NCBI GenBank assembly: GCA_034670265.1
Contig: JAXMNU010000001.1
Coordinates: 248,001 to 312,000, forward strand
Direction of reading: 5' to 3'
Origin: Halomarinibacterium sp034670265
Lineage (GTDB): Bacteria > Bacteroidota > Bacteroidia > Flavobacteriales > Flavobacteriaceae
Length of the DNA stretch: 64,000 nt
Translations under genes and position numbers: made by a program
The notes under the pieces: model-generated
What the model saw: only the letters and a program-made list of their open reading frames with translations
Told to the model about the DNA's origin: nothing
The model's database searches: none
In this document: positions 9,060-17,668 of the stretch, piece by piece
Layout of the letters: each line of letters opens with the position of its first letter
How positions within the stretch are numbered: the first letter of the stretch is position 1

Positions 9060-10076
9060 ATGCAATTACAACAAAGAATTAACGCTTTTAAAAATTTAGG
9101 GACTTTTCTTGAAGAATTAGCCTCTGCAAATTCTTTACACTCAGAAATTCTCCAAACAGCTCAAGACTACAATAGATGGTTTACAGAAGACAATATTAGG
9201 TTTGCATTGTTGAGTTGGAGCAGTGCACTTTCCCAATCAAAATTAGAAAAGTGGGTTTCATCTTATCAATTTTCAGAAAAAGAGCCTAAAACGGTTGCCA
9301 TTATTATGGCTGGAAATGTACCATTGGTAGGATTTCACGATTTTATTTCAGTTCTTATTTCAGGAAATAAAGTTTTGGCAAAATTATCCTCAAATGATAA
9401 GATTTTATTACCCTTTTTAGCTGGAAAACTCATAGAAATTGAAGCAGGTTTTAAAGATTTTATTCAATTTTCAGAAAATAAATTAGAAAACTTTGATGCC
9501 GTTATCGCCACGGGAAGCAATAATACTTCCTTGTATTTTGAACATTATTTTGGGAAATACCCTAATATTATTCGTAAAAATAGAAATAGTGTTGCTATCC
9601 TTTCTGGTACCGAAACAGCTTCACAATTAGAGGCTTTATCACGCGATATTTTTACCTATTTTGGGTTGGGTTGCAGAAATGTATCAAAACTATACGTGCC
9701 AAAAGGGTATAATTTTGATGCTTTTTTTAACGCTATGTACACTCAAAAGGACATTATTTACAATGACAAATACATGAATAATTACGATTACAACAAAGCG
9801 GTGTATTTAATGGGTGGAGTTAATTTATTGGATAATGAATTTATGTTATTAAAAGAAGATACAGGGCTCTCCTCACCTATTTCAGTAATATTTTATGAGT
9901 ATTACGATTCTTTACAAGAAGTAAAAAAAGACCTTTCTGAGAATGCTGAAAAAATTCAATGTATCGTTTCAGAAAGTGGAATTGAAAATGAAATTCAATT
10001 CGGAAAAACACAATCCCCAGAACTTTGGGATTATGCAGATGGTATTGATACAATGGCATTTTTAATAAACTTATAA
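9060..10076 (+). CDS. Acyl-CoA reductase (LuxC-like)
   Basis: NAD(P)H-dependent fatty acyl-CoA reductase family related to LuxC. The sequence has the GNVPLVGFHDFI motif (about residues 84-95), the IATGSNNTSLYFEHYFG segment and the FTYFGLGCRNVSKLYVP segment, whose Cys is the expected acyl-thioester residue. It is shorter (338) than LuxC of luminous bacteria (about 480), as is usual for the Bacteroidota members. It precedes serC-serA on the same strand, with a 134-base gap that has its own promoter-like sequence. The physiological substrate in flavobacteria is not known to me. Confidence 0.82.
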   Translation: MQLQQRINAFKNLGTFLEELASANSLHSEILQTAQDYNRWFTEDNIRFALLSWSSALSQSKLEKWVSSYQFSEKEPKTVAIIMAGNVPLVGFHDFISVLISGNKVLAKLSSNDKILLPFLAGKLIEIEAGFKDFIQFSENKLENFDAVIATGSNNTSLYFEHYFGKYPNIIRKNRNSVAILSGTETASQLEALSRDIFTYFGLGCRNVSKLYVPKGYNFDAFFNAMYTQKDIIYNDKYMNNYDYNKAVYLMGGVNLLDNEFMLLKEDTGLSSPISVIFYEYYDSLQEVKKDLSENAEKIQCIVSESGIENEIQFGKTQSPELWDYADGIDTMAFLINL

Positions 10077-10210
10077 TTTCCATTAAAAAAATCGAAAAGG
10101 ATTTCGAAACAAATAGTAGTTAATTTGTTGAAATTCTCTTAATAAATTGTCTATAAAATACCCTTATTTGCTTGTATATTTTACATCTTTGCACTGTAAA
10201 TTCTATACAC

Positions 10211-11275
10211 GTGAAAAAACATAATTTTAGTGCCGGACCTTGCATTTTACCACAAGAGGTTATAAAAAAATCTGCTGAAGCTGTCTTAAATTTTAACAAT
10301 CTTGATCTTTCTTTAATCGAAATATCTCATAGAAGCAAAGATTTTGTTGCTGTGATGGATAATGCCTCTGCATTAGCATTAGAGCATTTAAACCTTCAAA
10401 ATAAGGGCTATAAAGCATTATTTTTACAAGGTGGAGCGAGCACTCAATTTTTGATGGTAGCCTATAACCTTTTAGAAAAAAAAGCAGCTTATCTCAACAC
10501 GGGTACTTGGTCTAGTAAAGCACTTAAAGAGGCCAGCTTGTTTGGTGAAGTGGTTGAAGTTGCTTCCTCTAAAGATAAAAATTTCAACTATATACCTAAA
10601 AATTACGGTATTCCTTCAGATATAGATTATTTCCACTGTACTAGTAATAATACCATCTTTGGAACGCAAATCAATTCATTTCCAGAAGTTAATGCTCCTC
10701 TTGTTTGTGACATGAGCAGTGATATCTTTTCACGAGTTTTGGACTTTTCAAAATTCGATATAATCTATGCAGGTGCTCAAAAAAACATGGGGCCAGCAGG
10801 GACAACATTGGTTGTTATTAAAGAGGACATTTTAGGAAAAGTAAGCCGAAGTATCCCATCGATGCTGAATTATAAAATTCACATTGAAAAAGAAAGCATG
10901 TTTAACACGCCTTCGGTCTTTGCAGTGTATGTTTCGATGCTTACGTTAGAATGGCTGAAGAATTTGGGAGGAGTTAGTGCTATTGAAAAAATAAATACTA
11001 AAAAAGCAGAAGCCATTTATTCAGAAATTGATAGAAACCCTTTATTTGTTGGCTTTGCTGAAAAAGAAGATCGCTCCAAAATGAACGCGACTTTTAGTTT
11101 GGTTGAAAATGCAAATAAGGAGTTGTTTGACACTATGTGGAAAGACGCTGGAATTAATGGCTTAAATGGACACAGGAGTGTTGGTGGCTACCGTGCTTCT
11201 ATGTATAATGCACTTCCGTTAGAAAGTGTACAAGTATTGGTTGAAGTAATGAAAGAATTTGAAAGAAAATCATAA
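10211..11275 (+). CDS. serC: Phosphoserine aminotransferase
   Basis: PLP enzyme converting 3-phosphohydroxypyruvate to O-phosphoserine. The start is taken at the GTG at 10211 (VKKHNFSAGPCILP), because the family begins with a few residues before NFSAGP and because the upstream open frame would overlap the likely promoter. The PLP lysine is in IIYAGAQKNMGPAG, and the C-terminal GHRSVGGYRASMYNALP is the family signature. Length 354 is normal. serA follows after 3 bases, so the two form an operon; no serB is present here. Confidence 0.94.
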   Translation: MKKHNFSAGPCILPQEVIKKSAEAVLNFNNLDLSLIEISHRSKDFVAVMDNASALALEHLNLQNKGYKALFLQGGASTQFLMVAYNLLEKKAAYLNTGTWSSKALKEASLFGEVVEVASSKDKNFNYIPKNYGIPSDIDYFHCTSNNTIFGTQINSFPEVNAPLVCDMSSDIFSRVLDFSKFDIIYAGAQKNMGPAGTTLVVIKEDILGKVSRSIPSMLNYKIHIEKESMFNTPSVFAVYVSMLTLEWLKNLGGVSAIEKINTKKAEAIYSEIDRNPLFVGFAEKEDRSKMNATFSLVENANKELFDTMWKDAGINGLNGHRSVGGYRASMYNALPLESVQVLVEVMKEFERKS

Positions 11276-11278
11276 TAA

Positions 11279-12232
11279 ATGAAAGTATTAGCAAACGACG
11301 GAATCTCACAAACTGGAATTGCTGCATTAGAAGCAAAAGGTATTGAGGTAATCACAACAAAAGTAGCGCAAGAGCAATTAATTAATTATATCAACGAACA
11401 TAACATCGATGTCATCTTGGTTAGAAGTGCTACTCAAGTAAGAAAAGAACTTATTGACGCTTGCCCAAGTATTAAGATTATTGGTCGTGGTGGCGTTGGA
11501 ATGGACAATATAGATGTTGCCTATGCCCGTGAAAAAGGGTTAAAAGTAATTAATACCCCTGCTGCCTCTTCTGCTTCTGTAGCTGAATTGGTTTTTGCCC
11601 ATCTTTTTGGAGGCGTTCGGTTTTTATATGATAGTAACCGTAATATGCCTTTAGATGGGGATACCAAATTCGGAGAACTCAAAAAGAGCTATGCAAAAGG
11701 CAAAGAACTTCGCGGAAAAACAATGGGAATTATTGGTTTTGGGCGTATTGGTCGAGAGGTTGCAAAAATTGCGCTAGGCTGTGGAATGAAGGTTGTATAC
11801 AGTGATAGCTTTGTTGAAACTGCCGATATTACTCTTGATTTTTTTGATGGTCAAAAATTAAATTTTTCATTTAAAACTCAAACGCTCGAAAGCCTTTTAC
11901 AGGAAAGTGATTTTATTTCACTTCACGTCCCTGCACAAAAAGAGTATGTTATTGGGGTTTCAGAGATTTCAAAGATGAAAGATGGAGCTGCTATTATTAA
12001 TGCTGCTCGTGGTGGTGTTATAGACGAAGTTGCATTGATCGATGCTTTGGAAAATAAAAAACTATCCTTTGCTGCTTTAGATGTTTTTGAAAACGAACCT
12101 ACGCCCGAAATTAAAATATTAATGAACTCAAAGATTTCATTAAGTCCACATATTGGTGCAGCTACCTTAGAGGCGCAAGATAGGATTGGAGAAGAGCTAG
12201 CAGAACAAATTATTTCTTTATCAAAAACATAG
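11279..12232 (+). CDS. serA: D-3-phosphoglycerate dehydrogenase
   Basis: First enzyme of serine synthesis. The NAD-binding motif GFGRIGREVAK is at about residues 157-167, the catalytic Arg in INAARGGVIDE, Glu in FENEPTP and His in SPHIGAAT. At 317 residues it is the short form without an ACT domain, so feedback inhibition by serine through ACT is not expected. It sits 3 bases after serC. Confidence 0.93.
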   Translation: MKVLANDGISQTGIAALEAKGIEVITTKVAQEQLINYINEHNIDVILVRSATQVRKELIDACPSIKIIGRGGVGMDNIDVAYAREKGLKVINTPAASSASVAELVFAHLFGGVRFLYDSNRNMPLDGDTKFGELKKSYAKGKELRGKTMGIIGFGRIGREVAKIALGCGMKVVYSDSFVETADITLDFFDGQKLNFSFKTQTLESLLQESDFISLHVPAQKEYVIGVSEISKMKDGAAIINAARGGVIDEVALIDALENKKLSFAALDVFENEPTPEIKILMNSKISLSPHIGAATLEAQDRIGEELAEQIISLSKT

Positions 12233-12356
12233 TCAATTACAACCAATTCTTTTTAACCCTAAAAGAATGAAATTCAACGAAAACACAGTTTAAGATTAGT
12301 CACTGCACTAGCATTTTTTGCTACTTTTAAGCAAACAATAAAAACAAACAGATATA

Positions 12357-13001
12357 ATGTCAGGAATTCTAGATTTATTAAATAGTGAAGCAGGACGCCA
12401 AATAGTAATGGGTGTTAGCAATGAAACCAAACAACCAGCAGATAAAACAGCATCAGTACTACAAATGGCACTCCCTGTTTTAATGGGAGCAATGAAGAAA
12501 AATGCTTCTACTCCAGAGGGAGCCGCTGGTCTTATGGGAGCATTAAATAGCAAACACGACGGTAGCATCCTTGATAATTTAGGAGGCCTTTTTGGAGGTG
12601 GAGTAAATGAAGAAGTTAAACAAGACGGAATGGGCATTTTAGGCCACGTTTTAGGTGGGTCACAGGGAAATGTTGCTAATGCATTGTCAAAAAAATATGG
12701 CATGGACTCACAATCTGTAATGAATATTCTTCAAATTGCAGCGCCTATTATCTTAGGGTATTTAGGAAAGCAAAAGCAACAACAAAATGTACAATCACCA
12801 GATGCACTAGGAGGACTACTTGGTGGCCTTTTAGGAGGTGGAAAAAAACAACAGAAACAGCAAAGCTTGATTGAATCTATTTTAGACGGAGACAACGACG
12901 GAAGTATTATAGATGATCTTGCTGGGATGGTATTGAGTGGTGGTGGAAAAAAGAAAAGTGGTCTTGGTGGATTACTAGGAGGGCTTTTCGGGAGAAGATA
13001 A
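12357..13001 (+). CDS. DUF937 domain protein
   Basis: A 214-residue Gly/Leu-rich cytosolic protein. DUF937 features are visible: an N-terminal helix LLNSEAGRQIVMGVSN, then repeated amphipathic helices (MALPVLMGAMKK; LQIAAPIILGYLGK) and Gly-rich segments (GGLLGGLLGGG) that end the protein. The family is widespread with no established biochemical role. A terminator follows at 13025. Confidence 0.82.
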   Translation: MSGILDLLNSEAGRQIVMGVSNETKQPADKTASVLQMALPVLMGAMKKNASTPEGAAGLMGALNSKHDGSILDNLGGLFGGGVNEEVKQDGMGILGHVLGGSQGNVANALSKKYGMDSQSVMNILQIAAPIILGYLGKQKQQQNVQSPDALGGLLGGLLGGGKKQQKQQSLIESILDGDNDGSIIDDLAGMVLSGGGKKKSGLGGLLGGLFGRR

Positions 13002-13023
13002 TAATATTAATAAATGATAGTGA

Positions 13024-13056
13024 AAAATGCTCTTTTTATGAAGGGCATTTTTTTGT
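13024..13056 (+). terminator. Rho-independent terminator
   Basis: Imperfect stem AAATGC..CTT / AAG..GCATTT (13025-13050) followed by a T-run. Confidence 0.65.
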
Positions 13057-13088
13057 TAAACACCGTTAAATTCGAAAAATAGCGGAAG

Positions 13089-13096
13089 TATTTTTG
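13089..13096 (+). promoter_or_regulatory. -7 element before the DUF6146 gene
   Basis: TATTTTTG matches TAnnTTTG, 24 bases before the ATG at 13120. It supports that start over a TTG at 13102. Confidence 0.5.
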
Positions 13097-13119
13097 TAAT
13101 TTTGATAAAATACACTGCT

Positions 13120-13539
13120 ATGAAACAGGTCATTATTATACTAGTAACCATTATCGCATTTGCAAGTTGTAAGAGCACCTACTCTAATGCCGATAAAGAT
13201 TCTAATGAAATTACAAACGATACTATAAAAATAAAGAATGATTCGCTAGAATACGAAATCATGATTATAGAGCCAGGCTTTAATAATTGGCTAGCTACGC
13301 AACAACCAAGAGGATATTATGGGCAATCCTTTCTAGAAAGTAGAAATCAACAGTTTGTTCAGCAATATAATTACAGAGTTCAAAATCCTTTACAATTTGA
13401 CCCATTATTGTACCAACAAGAAATAAATTATTCGTTTAACATTGATTATGGATACGAGGTAAATTATATGCTCTATAATTACTTTGTCTATTTTCAGCAG
13501 AAATACGACCAAAACTTTATAGGTGGCAGAAGGTACTAA
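13120..13539 (+). CDS. DUF6146 family lipoprotein
   Basis: Lipoprotein of 139 residues: signal MKQVIIILVTIIAFASC, then a polar linker and a Tyr/Gln/Phe-rich domain (NNWLATQQPRGYYGQ, ending in YNYFVYFQQKYDQNF) that I recognise as the Bacteroidota DUF6146 family. It is followed 4 bases later by the DUF6787 gene, the usual neighbour. Function unknown. Confidence 0.8.
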   Translation: MKQVIIILVTIIAFASCKSTYSNADKDSNEITNDTIKIKNDSLEYEIMIIEPGFNNWLATQQPRGYYGQSFLESRNQQFVQQYNYRVQNPLQFDPLLYQQEINYSFNIDYGYEVNYMLYNYFVYFQQKYDQNFIGGRRY

Positions 13540-13543
13540 TTTT

Positions 13544-13843
13544 ATGAAGCGATTAAAGGCCAGATGGGGCGTTGATACTAATTGGAGAGTATTTGTCATT
13601 TTTACTGTATTTGCAATTACGGGTACCACAGCTGCTAAGTTTGCAGGTCCATTAACAGATTTTGTAGGAATCACAAAAGAGATGAATCCTTTTATCTATT
13701 GGCCAATTAGAATTATTATTATCTTGCCTATTTATAAGGTGTTATTAGTTATTTTTGGATGGTTGTTTGGAGAATACTACTTCTTTAAACAATTTGTATT
13801 AAAAATGCTTCGACATTTAGGATTAGGGTTTTTAACAAAATGA
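13544..13843 (+). CDS. DUF6787 family membrane protein
   Basis: A 99-residue protein with two membrane segments (about residues 15-35 and 53-75), starting MKRLKARWGVDTNWRVF and ending in a basic region. It belongs to the small DUF6787 family. The ATG at 13544 is preferred over an earlier frame start overlapping DUF6146. Its last bases overlap the next start by 4 (ATGA-type junction), so the genes 13120-14172 are probably one transcript. Confidence 0.78.
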   Translation: MKRLKARWGVDTNWRVFVIFTVFAITGTTAAKFAGPLTDFVGITKEMNPFIYWPIRIIIILPIYKVLLVIFGWLFGEYYFFKQFVLKMLRHLGLGFLTK

Positions 13844-14172
13844 CAACGTCTAAGAAACATACTGCTTTTTCATTATCCATTGCGCTTTCGCTTTGCATTA
13901 CGTTGTTGTTACCTACTGCACTTCAGTTTTCACACTTATTTGAACACCATGAGCATAAGTCCTGTGGAGATATCACTACGCATCTTCATGAAAAGGAGTT
14001 TGAATGTTCTATTCAAAGTTTTCATTTAAATTCGTTTTCTTTTCAAATATTTGAATACCCTGATTTTTTTGAAAAAGTAAACTTTATTGAAAAAATCAAT
14101 CACTACAAAAGTGAAAATTCTACTCAAAATTCATCTTATTTTCTCCGAAGAGGTCCTCCCGCTATAGCTTAA
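13840..14172 (+). CDS. Small exported histidine-rich protein ahead of a TonB receptor
   Basis: A 110-residue protein with one hydrophobic N-terminal segment (about 9-29; signal peptide or anchor) followed by a metal-ligand cluster: His32, His36, His37, His39, Cys42, His48, His50 and Cys56. The rest is Phe/Asn/Ser-rich without motifs. It overlaps the upstream gene by 4 bases and ends 48 bases before the TonB receptor, so it is probably co-expressed with it. A periplasmic metal-binding partner of the receptor is a reasonable guess; no family assigned. Confidence 0.65.
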   Translation: MTTSKKHTAFSLSIALSLCITLLLPTALQFSHLFEHHEHKSCGDITTHLHEKEFECSIQSFHLNSFSFQIFEYPDFFEKVNFIEKINHYKSENSTQNSSYFLRRGPPAIA

Positions 14173-14220
14173 TTTTTTAGTTTAAATAAATTATTTTAAT
14201 CAATTAAAAATTAAGACTAT

Positions 14221-16431
14221 ATGAAATTTATATATAGCCTATTTGGCATATTATTTATATCCCAAATTACTTTTTCACAAGCTACTTTGGAAGGTAGTAT
14301 TATCGATGAAAACAATCAACCCGTAACAGCGACTGTTTACTTCCCTCAAATTGAAAAAGGAGCAGGAAGCGATGTGAACGGAGAATATACTGTAACTCAA
14401 ATTCCAAATGGAAATTATACCGTAATAGTTTCTTCTTTGGGTTACGAAACACTATCATTTAAATATAATTTTTCAGAAAATTCCACTATTCGAAAAGACA
14501 TCATTCTAAAAGAAAGCGCTGTGGAAATGGAAGAAGTTATCATTTCTACTCCTTTTCACCAATTACAAAGTGAGAATGTGATGAAAGTGGAACGAATCAC
14601 TACAGATCAGCTCACAAAAAATGGTGCTGTAAACCTCTCGCAAGGAATTTCGAATATTGCTGGTGTCTCTACTGTGAGCACGGGAAACGGAATTGGCAAA
14701 CCCGTGATACGAGGATTAAGTAGCAATAGAGTGCTTACTTATACTCAGGGCGTTCGACTAGAAAATCAGCAGTTTGGAGACGAACACGGACTTGGCATTA
14801 GTGGCAACGGTATTGAAAGCGTTGAAGTAATAAAAGGACCTGCGTCCCTACTCTACGGAAGTGATGCTATTGGTGGCGTGCTTTACTTAAATCCAGAAGG
14901 GTTTACTTCGGAAAACAATACGGAAGTTAGTGGGAACGCAACCTACTTTTCTAATACAGAAGGATTTAATAGCACTATGGGGTTAAAAACTTCTGGTGAA
15001 AAACTCAAATTTTTACTGAGAGGAAGTCGATCCACTTTTTCAGATTATGAAACGGGAAGTGATTACCGCGTATCAAATACTCGCTATAATGAATATGATA
15101 TAAAAACAGGAGTACGTTTTCAAAACAACAAACTAAAGTCTACACTTCGATATAATTACAATCGTTCCAATATTGGCATTCCTGAAGAAATTGAAGTTCA
15201 AAATACTTCAAAAGAACTGTTGCTTCCATTTCAGGAAATTGATAATCATATAGTAAGTTTAGACAATACGGTGTTTTTGAATAATTCGAGTGTGGATATA
15301 AAAGTTGGATATCTTTTCAACGATCGCAGAGAATTTGAGGAAACTCCAGACGAAGCTGCGCTTAGATTGAAACTGAATACGCTTACCTATGATGTAAAAT
15401 ACAACCTCCCAGAGTTTGGAATGTTTACTACCATTGCTGGAATTCAAGGAATGTTTCAGAATAATAAAAATTTTGGTGAAGAGATTTTAATTCCCGATGC
15501 AAAAAAAGTAGATTTCGGAATATTTTCCACTACTCACTTGCATTTAGAGGATTGGGATTTTCAGGGCGGAATTCGATTTGATATGCGAAAAATTGAAACA
15601 GAAGCTGCTAGAGATCCTCAAGATGATGATTACATCTCTGCCATTAATAGAGACTTCACTAGTTTTAACGTGGCATTGGGTAGTAAATATAATTTTTCTG
15701 AAAAATTTACTGGACGACTTAATTTGGCAAGTGGCTTTAGAGCCCCTAATCTAGCCGAATTAGCATCTTACGGTGTACACGAAGGAACCAATAGATATGA
15801 AATTGGAAATCCAAGTTTAAAAAACGAACAAAGTTTCCAAACAGATTTGGCTTTTGAATACCGTAGCGAACATTTTCAAGCTTATGCGAATGGTTTCTAC
15901 AACACTATAAACAATTTCATATTTATAACTCCTACAGGTGAAGTTATTGAAGACAATCCTGTATTTGACTATTTACAATTTGGAGCTAATTTGTGGGGTG
16001 GCGAGTTTGGGTTTCACTTACACCCTCATCCACTTGATTGGTTGCATTGGGAAAGTAGTTTTGAAATGGTTATGGGAGAGTTAAAAGAAGGTGGTAATTT
16101 GCCTCTCATTCCTGCAAATACCCTTAACAATACCATTAGATTAGAATTGAATGATGGTGGTTTTTTTAAGTCTCCTTATGGATTTATTACACTTGAGAAT
16201 ACTTTTATTCAAAATAATCCTAGTGAATTTGAAACATCAACTAAAGGTTACAACTTGTTAAGTCTAGGTTTTGGCTCTATTATAAAATGGAATAAAATAG
16301 CTTTTAATTGGGGAATTAATGCTACTAATATTACAAATGAAAGCTATATCAACCATTTGTCTAGGTTAAAAGTTGATGAGATACTTAATCCTGGAAGAAG
16401 CATTAATTTTAATTTAGGATTTAACCTATAA
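14221..16431 (+). CDS. TonB-dependent outer-membrane receptor, possibly for metal
   Basis: Signal peptide to about residue 20 (ITFSQ), a carboxypeptidase-like regulatory domain (about 21-100), a plug domain (about 108-225; KPVIRGLSSNRVLTY, EVIKGPASLLYGSDAIGG) and a beta-barrel ending in NLGFNL with a terminal aromatic-type strand. At 736 residues it is the short receptor type, not a SusC. The plug segment QQFGDEHGLG and the His-rich strand HLHPHPLDWLHW resemble ZnuD-like receptors. The histidine-rich protein just upstream fits a metal substrate, but this is inference. Confidence 0.88.
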   Translation: MKFIYSLFGILFISQITFSQATLEGSIIDENNQPVTATVYFPQIEKGAGSDVNGEYTVTQIPNGNYTVIVSSLGYETLSFKYNFSENSTIRKDIILKESAVEMEEVIISTPFHQLQSENVMKVERITTDQLTKNGAVNLSQGISNIAGVSTVSTGNGIGKPVIRGLSSNRVLTYTQGVRLENQQFGDEHGLGISGNGIESVEVIKGPASLLYGSDAIGGVLYLNPEGFTSENNTEVSGNATYFSNTEGFNSTMGLKTSGEKLKFLLRGSRSTFSDYETGSDYRVSNTRYNEYDIKTGVRFQNNKLKSTLRYNYNRSNIGIPEEIEVQNTSKELLLPFQEIDNHIVSLDNTVFLNNSSVDIKVGYLFNDRREFEETPDEAALRLKLNTLTYDVKYNLPEFGMFTTIAGIQGMFQNNKNFGEEILIPDAKKVDFGIFSTTHLHLEDWDFQGGIRFDMRKIETEAARDPQDDDYISAINRDFTSFNVALGSKYNFSEKFTGRLNLASGFRAPNLAELASYGVHEGTNRYEIGNPSLKNEQSFQTDLAFEYRSEHFQAYANGFYNTINNFIFITPTGEVIEDNPVFDYLQFGANLWGGEFGFHLHPHPLDWLHWESSFEMVMGELKEGGNLPLIPANTLNNTIRLELNDGGFFKSPYGFITLENTFIQNNPSEFETSTKGYNLLSLGFGSIIKWNKIAFNWGINATNITNESYINHLSRLKVDEILNPGRSINFNLGFNL

Positions 16432-16459
16432 AAAAAGCCCCAAATTGGGGCTTTTTTTT
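16430..16459. terminator. Bidirectional rho-independent terminator
   Basis: Stem GCCCCA/TGGGGC (16438-16452) with A-run and T-run between the convergent TonB receptor and 16458-16760 genes; nearly the same hairpin as at 8601. Confidence 0.85.
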
Positions 16460-16760
16460 ATTCGTTTACTTTAACTTCAATAGGTTGCATCTCTTTCTTA
16501 TCGGTAGAAAAGACATAGGTATATAACCACATAAGTGTAAATGTTGGCACAAAGTCAAAGGGTAAAATCTCTTCAATAAATACAATCACAGCAGCAATTT
16601 TTCCTGGGGTTCCTTCGTACATATCACTCATTTTTTTTGCTGCAATGGGCGCCCAAATTATGTCCAAAAAAGGACCTACAACAGGGATAAACATGGTCCC
16701 CATACCTATAAGATCGTACAAGATACCTTTTCTTAGTAATTTGAATTTATTATTTTTCAT
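16458..16760 (-). CDS. Small membrane protein of unknown function
   Basis: A 100-residue protein with two or three hydrophobic segments (about 15-36, 52-66 and 70-86) and charged ends. I recognise no family. It stands alone between a terminator and folE. Confidence 0.65.
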   Translation of the reverse strand: MKNNKFKLLRKGILYDLIGMGTMFIPVVGPFLDIIWAPIAAKKMSDMYEGTPGKIAAVIVFIEEILPFDFVPTFTLMWLYTYVFSTDKKEMQPIEVKVNE

Positions 16761-16806
16761 TTTCAGTTATTTAATTAGTTTTAATTAAGCAATAAACATG
16801 CCAAAT

Positions 16807-17406
16807 TTACGATAGGTCTGTTCCTATCAATTTTAGGAATTCGTTTCTGGTTTCTATCTTTTCAAATTGCCCACGAAAACCAGACGTGGTTGTTACACTA
16901 TTCTGTTTTTGAACGCCTCGCATCATCATACACATATGCGAAGCTTCAATGACCACAGCTACGCCTTTAGGCTTTAACGTTGAGTTTATACATTCCAGAA
17001 TATCGTGTGTTAATCGCTCCTGAACCTGCAATCTTCTTGCAAAAACGTCCACCACCCTAGGAATTTTACTCAGCCCAACAATATATCCATTAGGAATATA
17101 GGCAATATGGGCTTTCCCAAAGAAAGGCAAAATGTGATGCTCACAAAGCGAATATAGTTCAATGTCTTTTACAATAACCATATCATTATAGCTTTCAGCA
17201 AACATAGCCCCTCGAAGAATTTCGGCTGGGTCTTGACAATGTCCAGAAGTTAAAAACTGCATGGCTTTTGCAGCTCTTTCGGGAGTTTTTAAAATGCCCT
17301 CTCTATCAACGTCCTCTCCTATTCCTTTTAAGATTTCAGAATAGTTATTTTTTAAGCTATCAGTAACCTTTTCACCGTATTCTTCAAAGTAATTGTAAGA
17401 TCCCAT
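16807..17406 (-). CDS. folE: GTP cyclohydrolase I
   Basis: Makes 7,8-dihydroneopterin triphosphate from GTP, the entry to folate. Zinc ligands are visible as Cys and His in LCEHHILPF and Cys in HMCMMMRGVQ. The GLSKIPRVVDVFARRLQVQERLT block and the ECINSTLKPKGVAVVIEA block are characteristic. 199 residues is normal for the type IA enzyme. Confidence 0.96.
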   Translation of the reverse strand: MGSYNYFEEYGEKVTDSLKNNYSEILKGIGEDVDREGILKTPERAAKAMQFLTSGHCQDPAEILRGAMFAESYNDMVIVKDIELYSLCEHHILPFFGKAHIAYIPNGYIVGLSKIPRVVDVFARRLQVQERLTHDILECINSTLKPKGVAVVIEASHMCMMMRGVQKQNSVTTTSGFRGQFEKIETRNEFLKLIGTDLS

Positions 17407-17668
17407 ATAGTTCTTTCTTGTTAAGGTATTGCAATTTTTTCTTCAATATGGTAATTAAATTTTACTAAATCGATAGCTATTTGGGGTTTTAACTTTTTGT
17501 TAGTAATCTATCCCATAGGATACTCTTAGTTTTGTTTAACAGCCACCTTAACCAATCACTACTGCTTTTTTTTCTGAAGTGATTATGCAAGTCAATGATT
17601 TACACTCTTTTTTGAGTTTGTAACAATTTTATTTAAAGCATGTCTTTATTAAACAAAAACAACCGTCA
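17407..17668. other. Noncoding gap upstream of folE and the DUF5916 gene
   Basis: This 262-base divergent gap contains no open frame of note. A weak inverted repeat (AATCACT at 17554-17560 with AGTGATT at 17578-17584, T-rich loop) is the only structure seen. No clear TAnnTTTG on either strand. Confidence 0.4.

Noticed and set aside
12308..12703. Minus-strand frame opposite the DUF937 gene
   Set aside because: Opposite to a gene with good homology and normal order; Pro/Ser-rich as expected of an antisense artefact.
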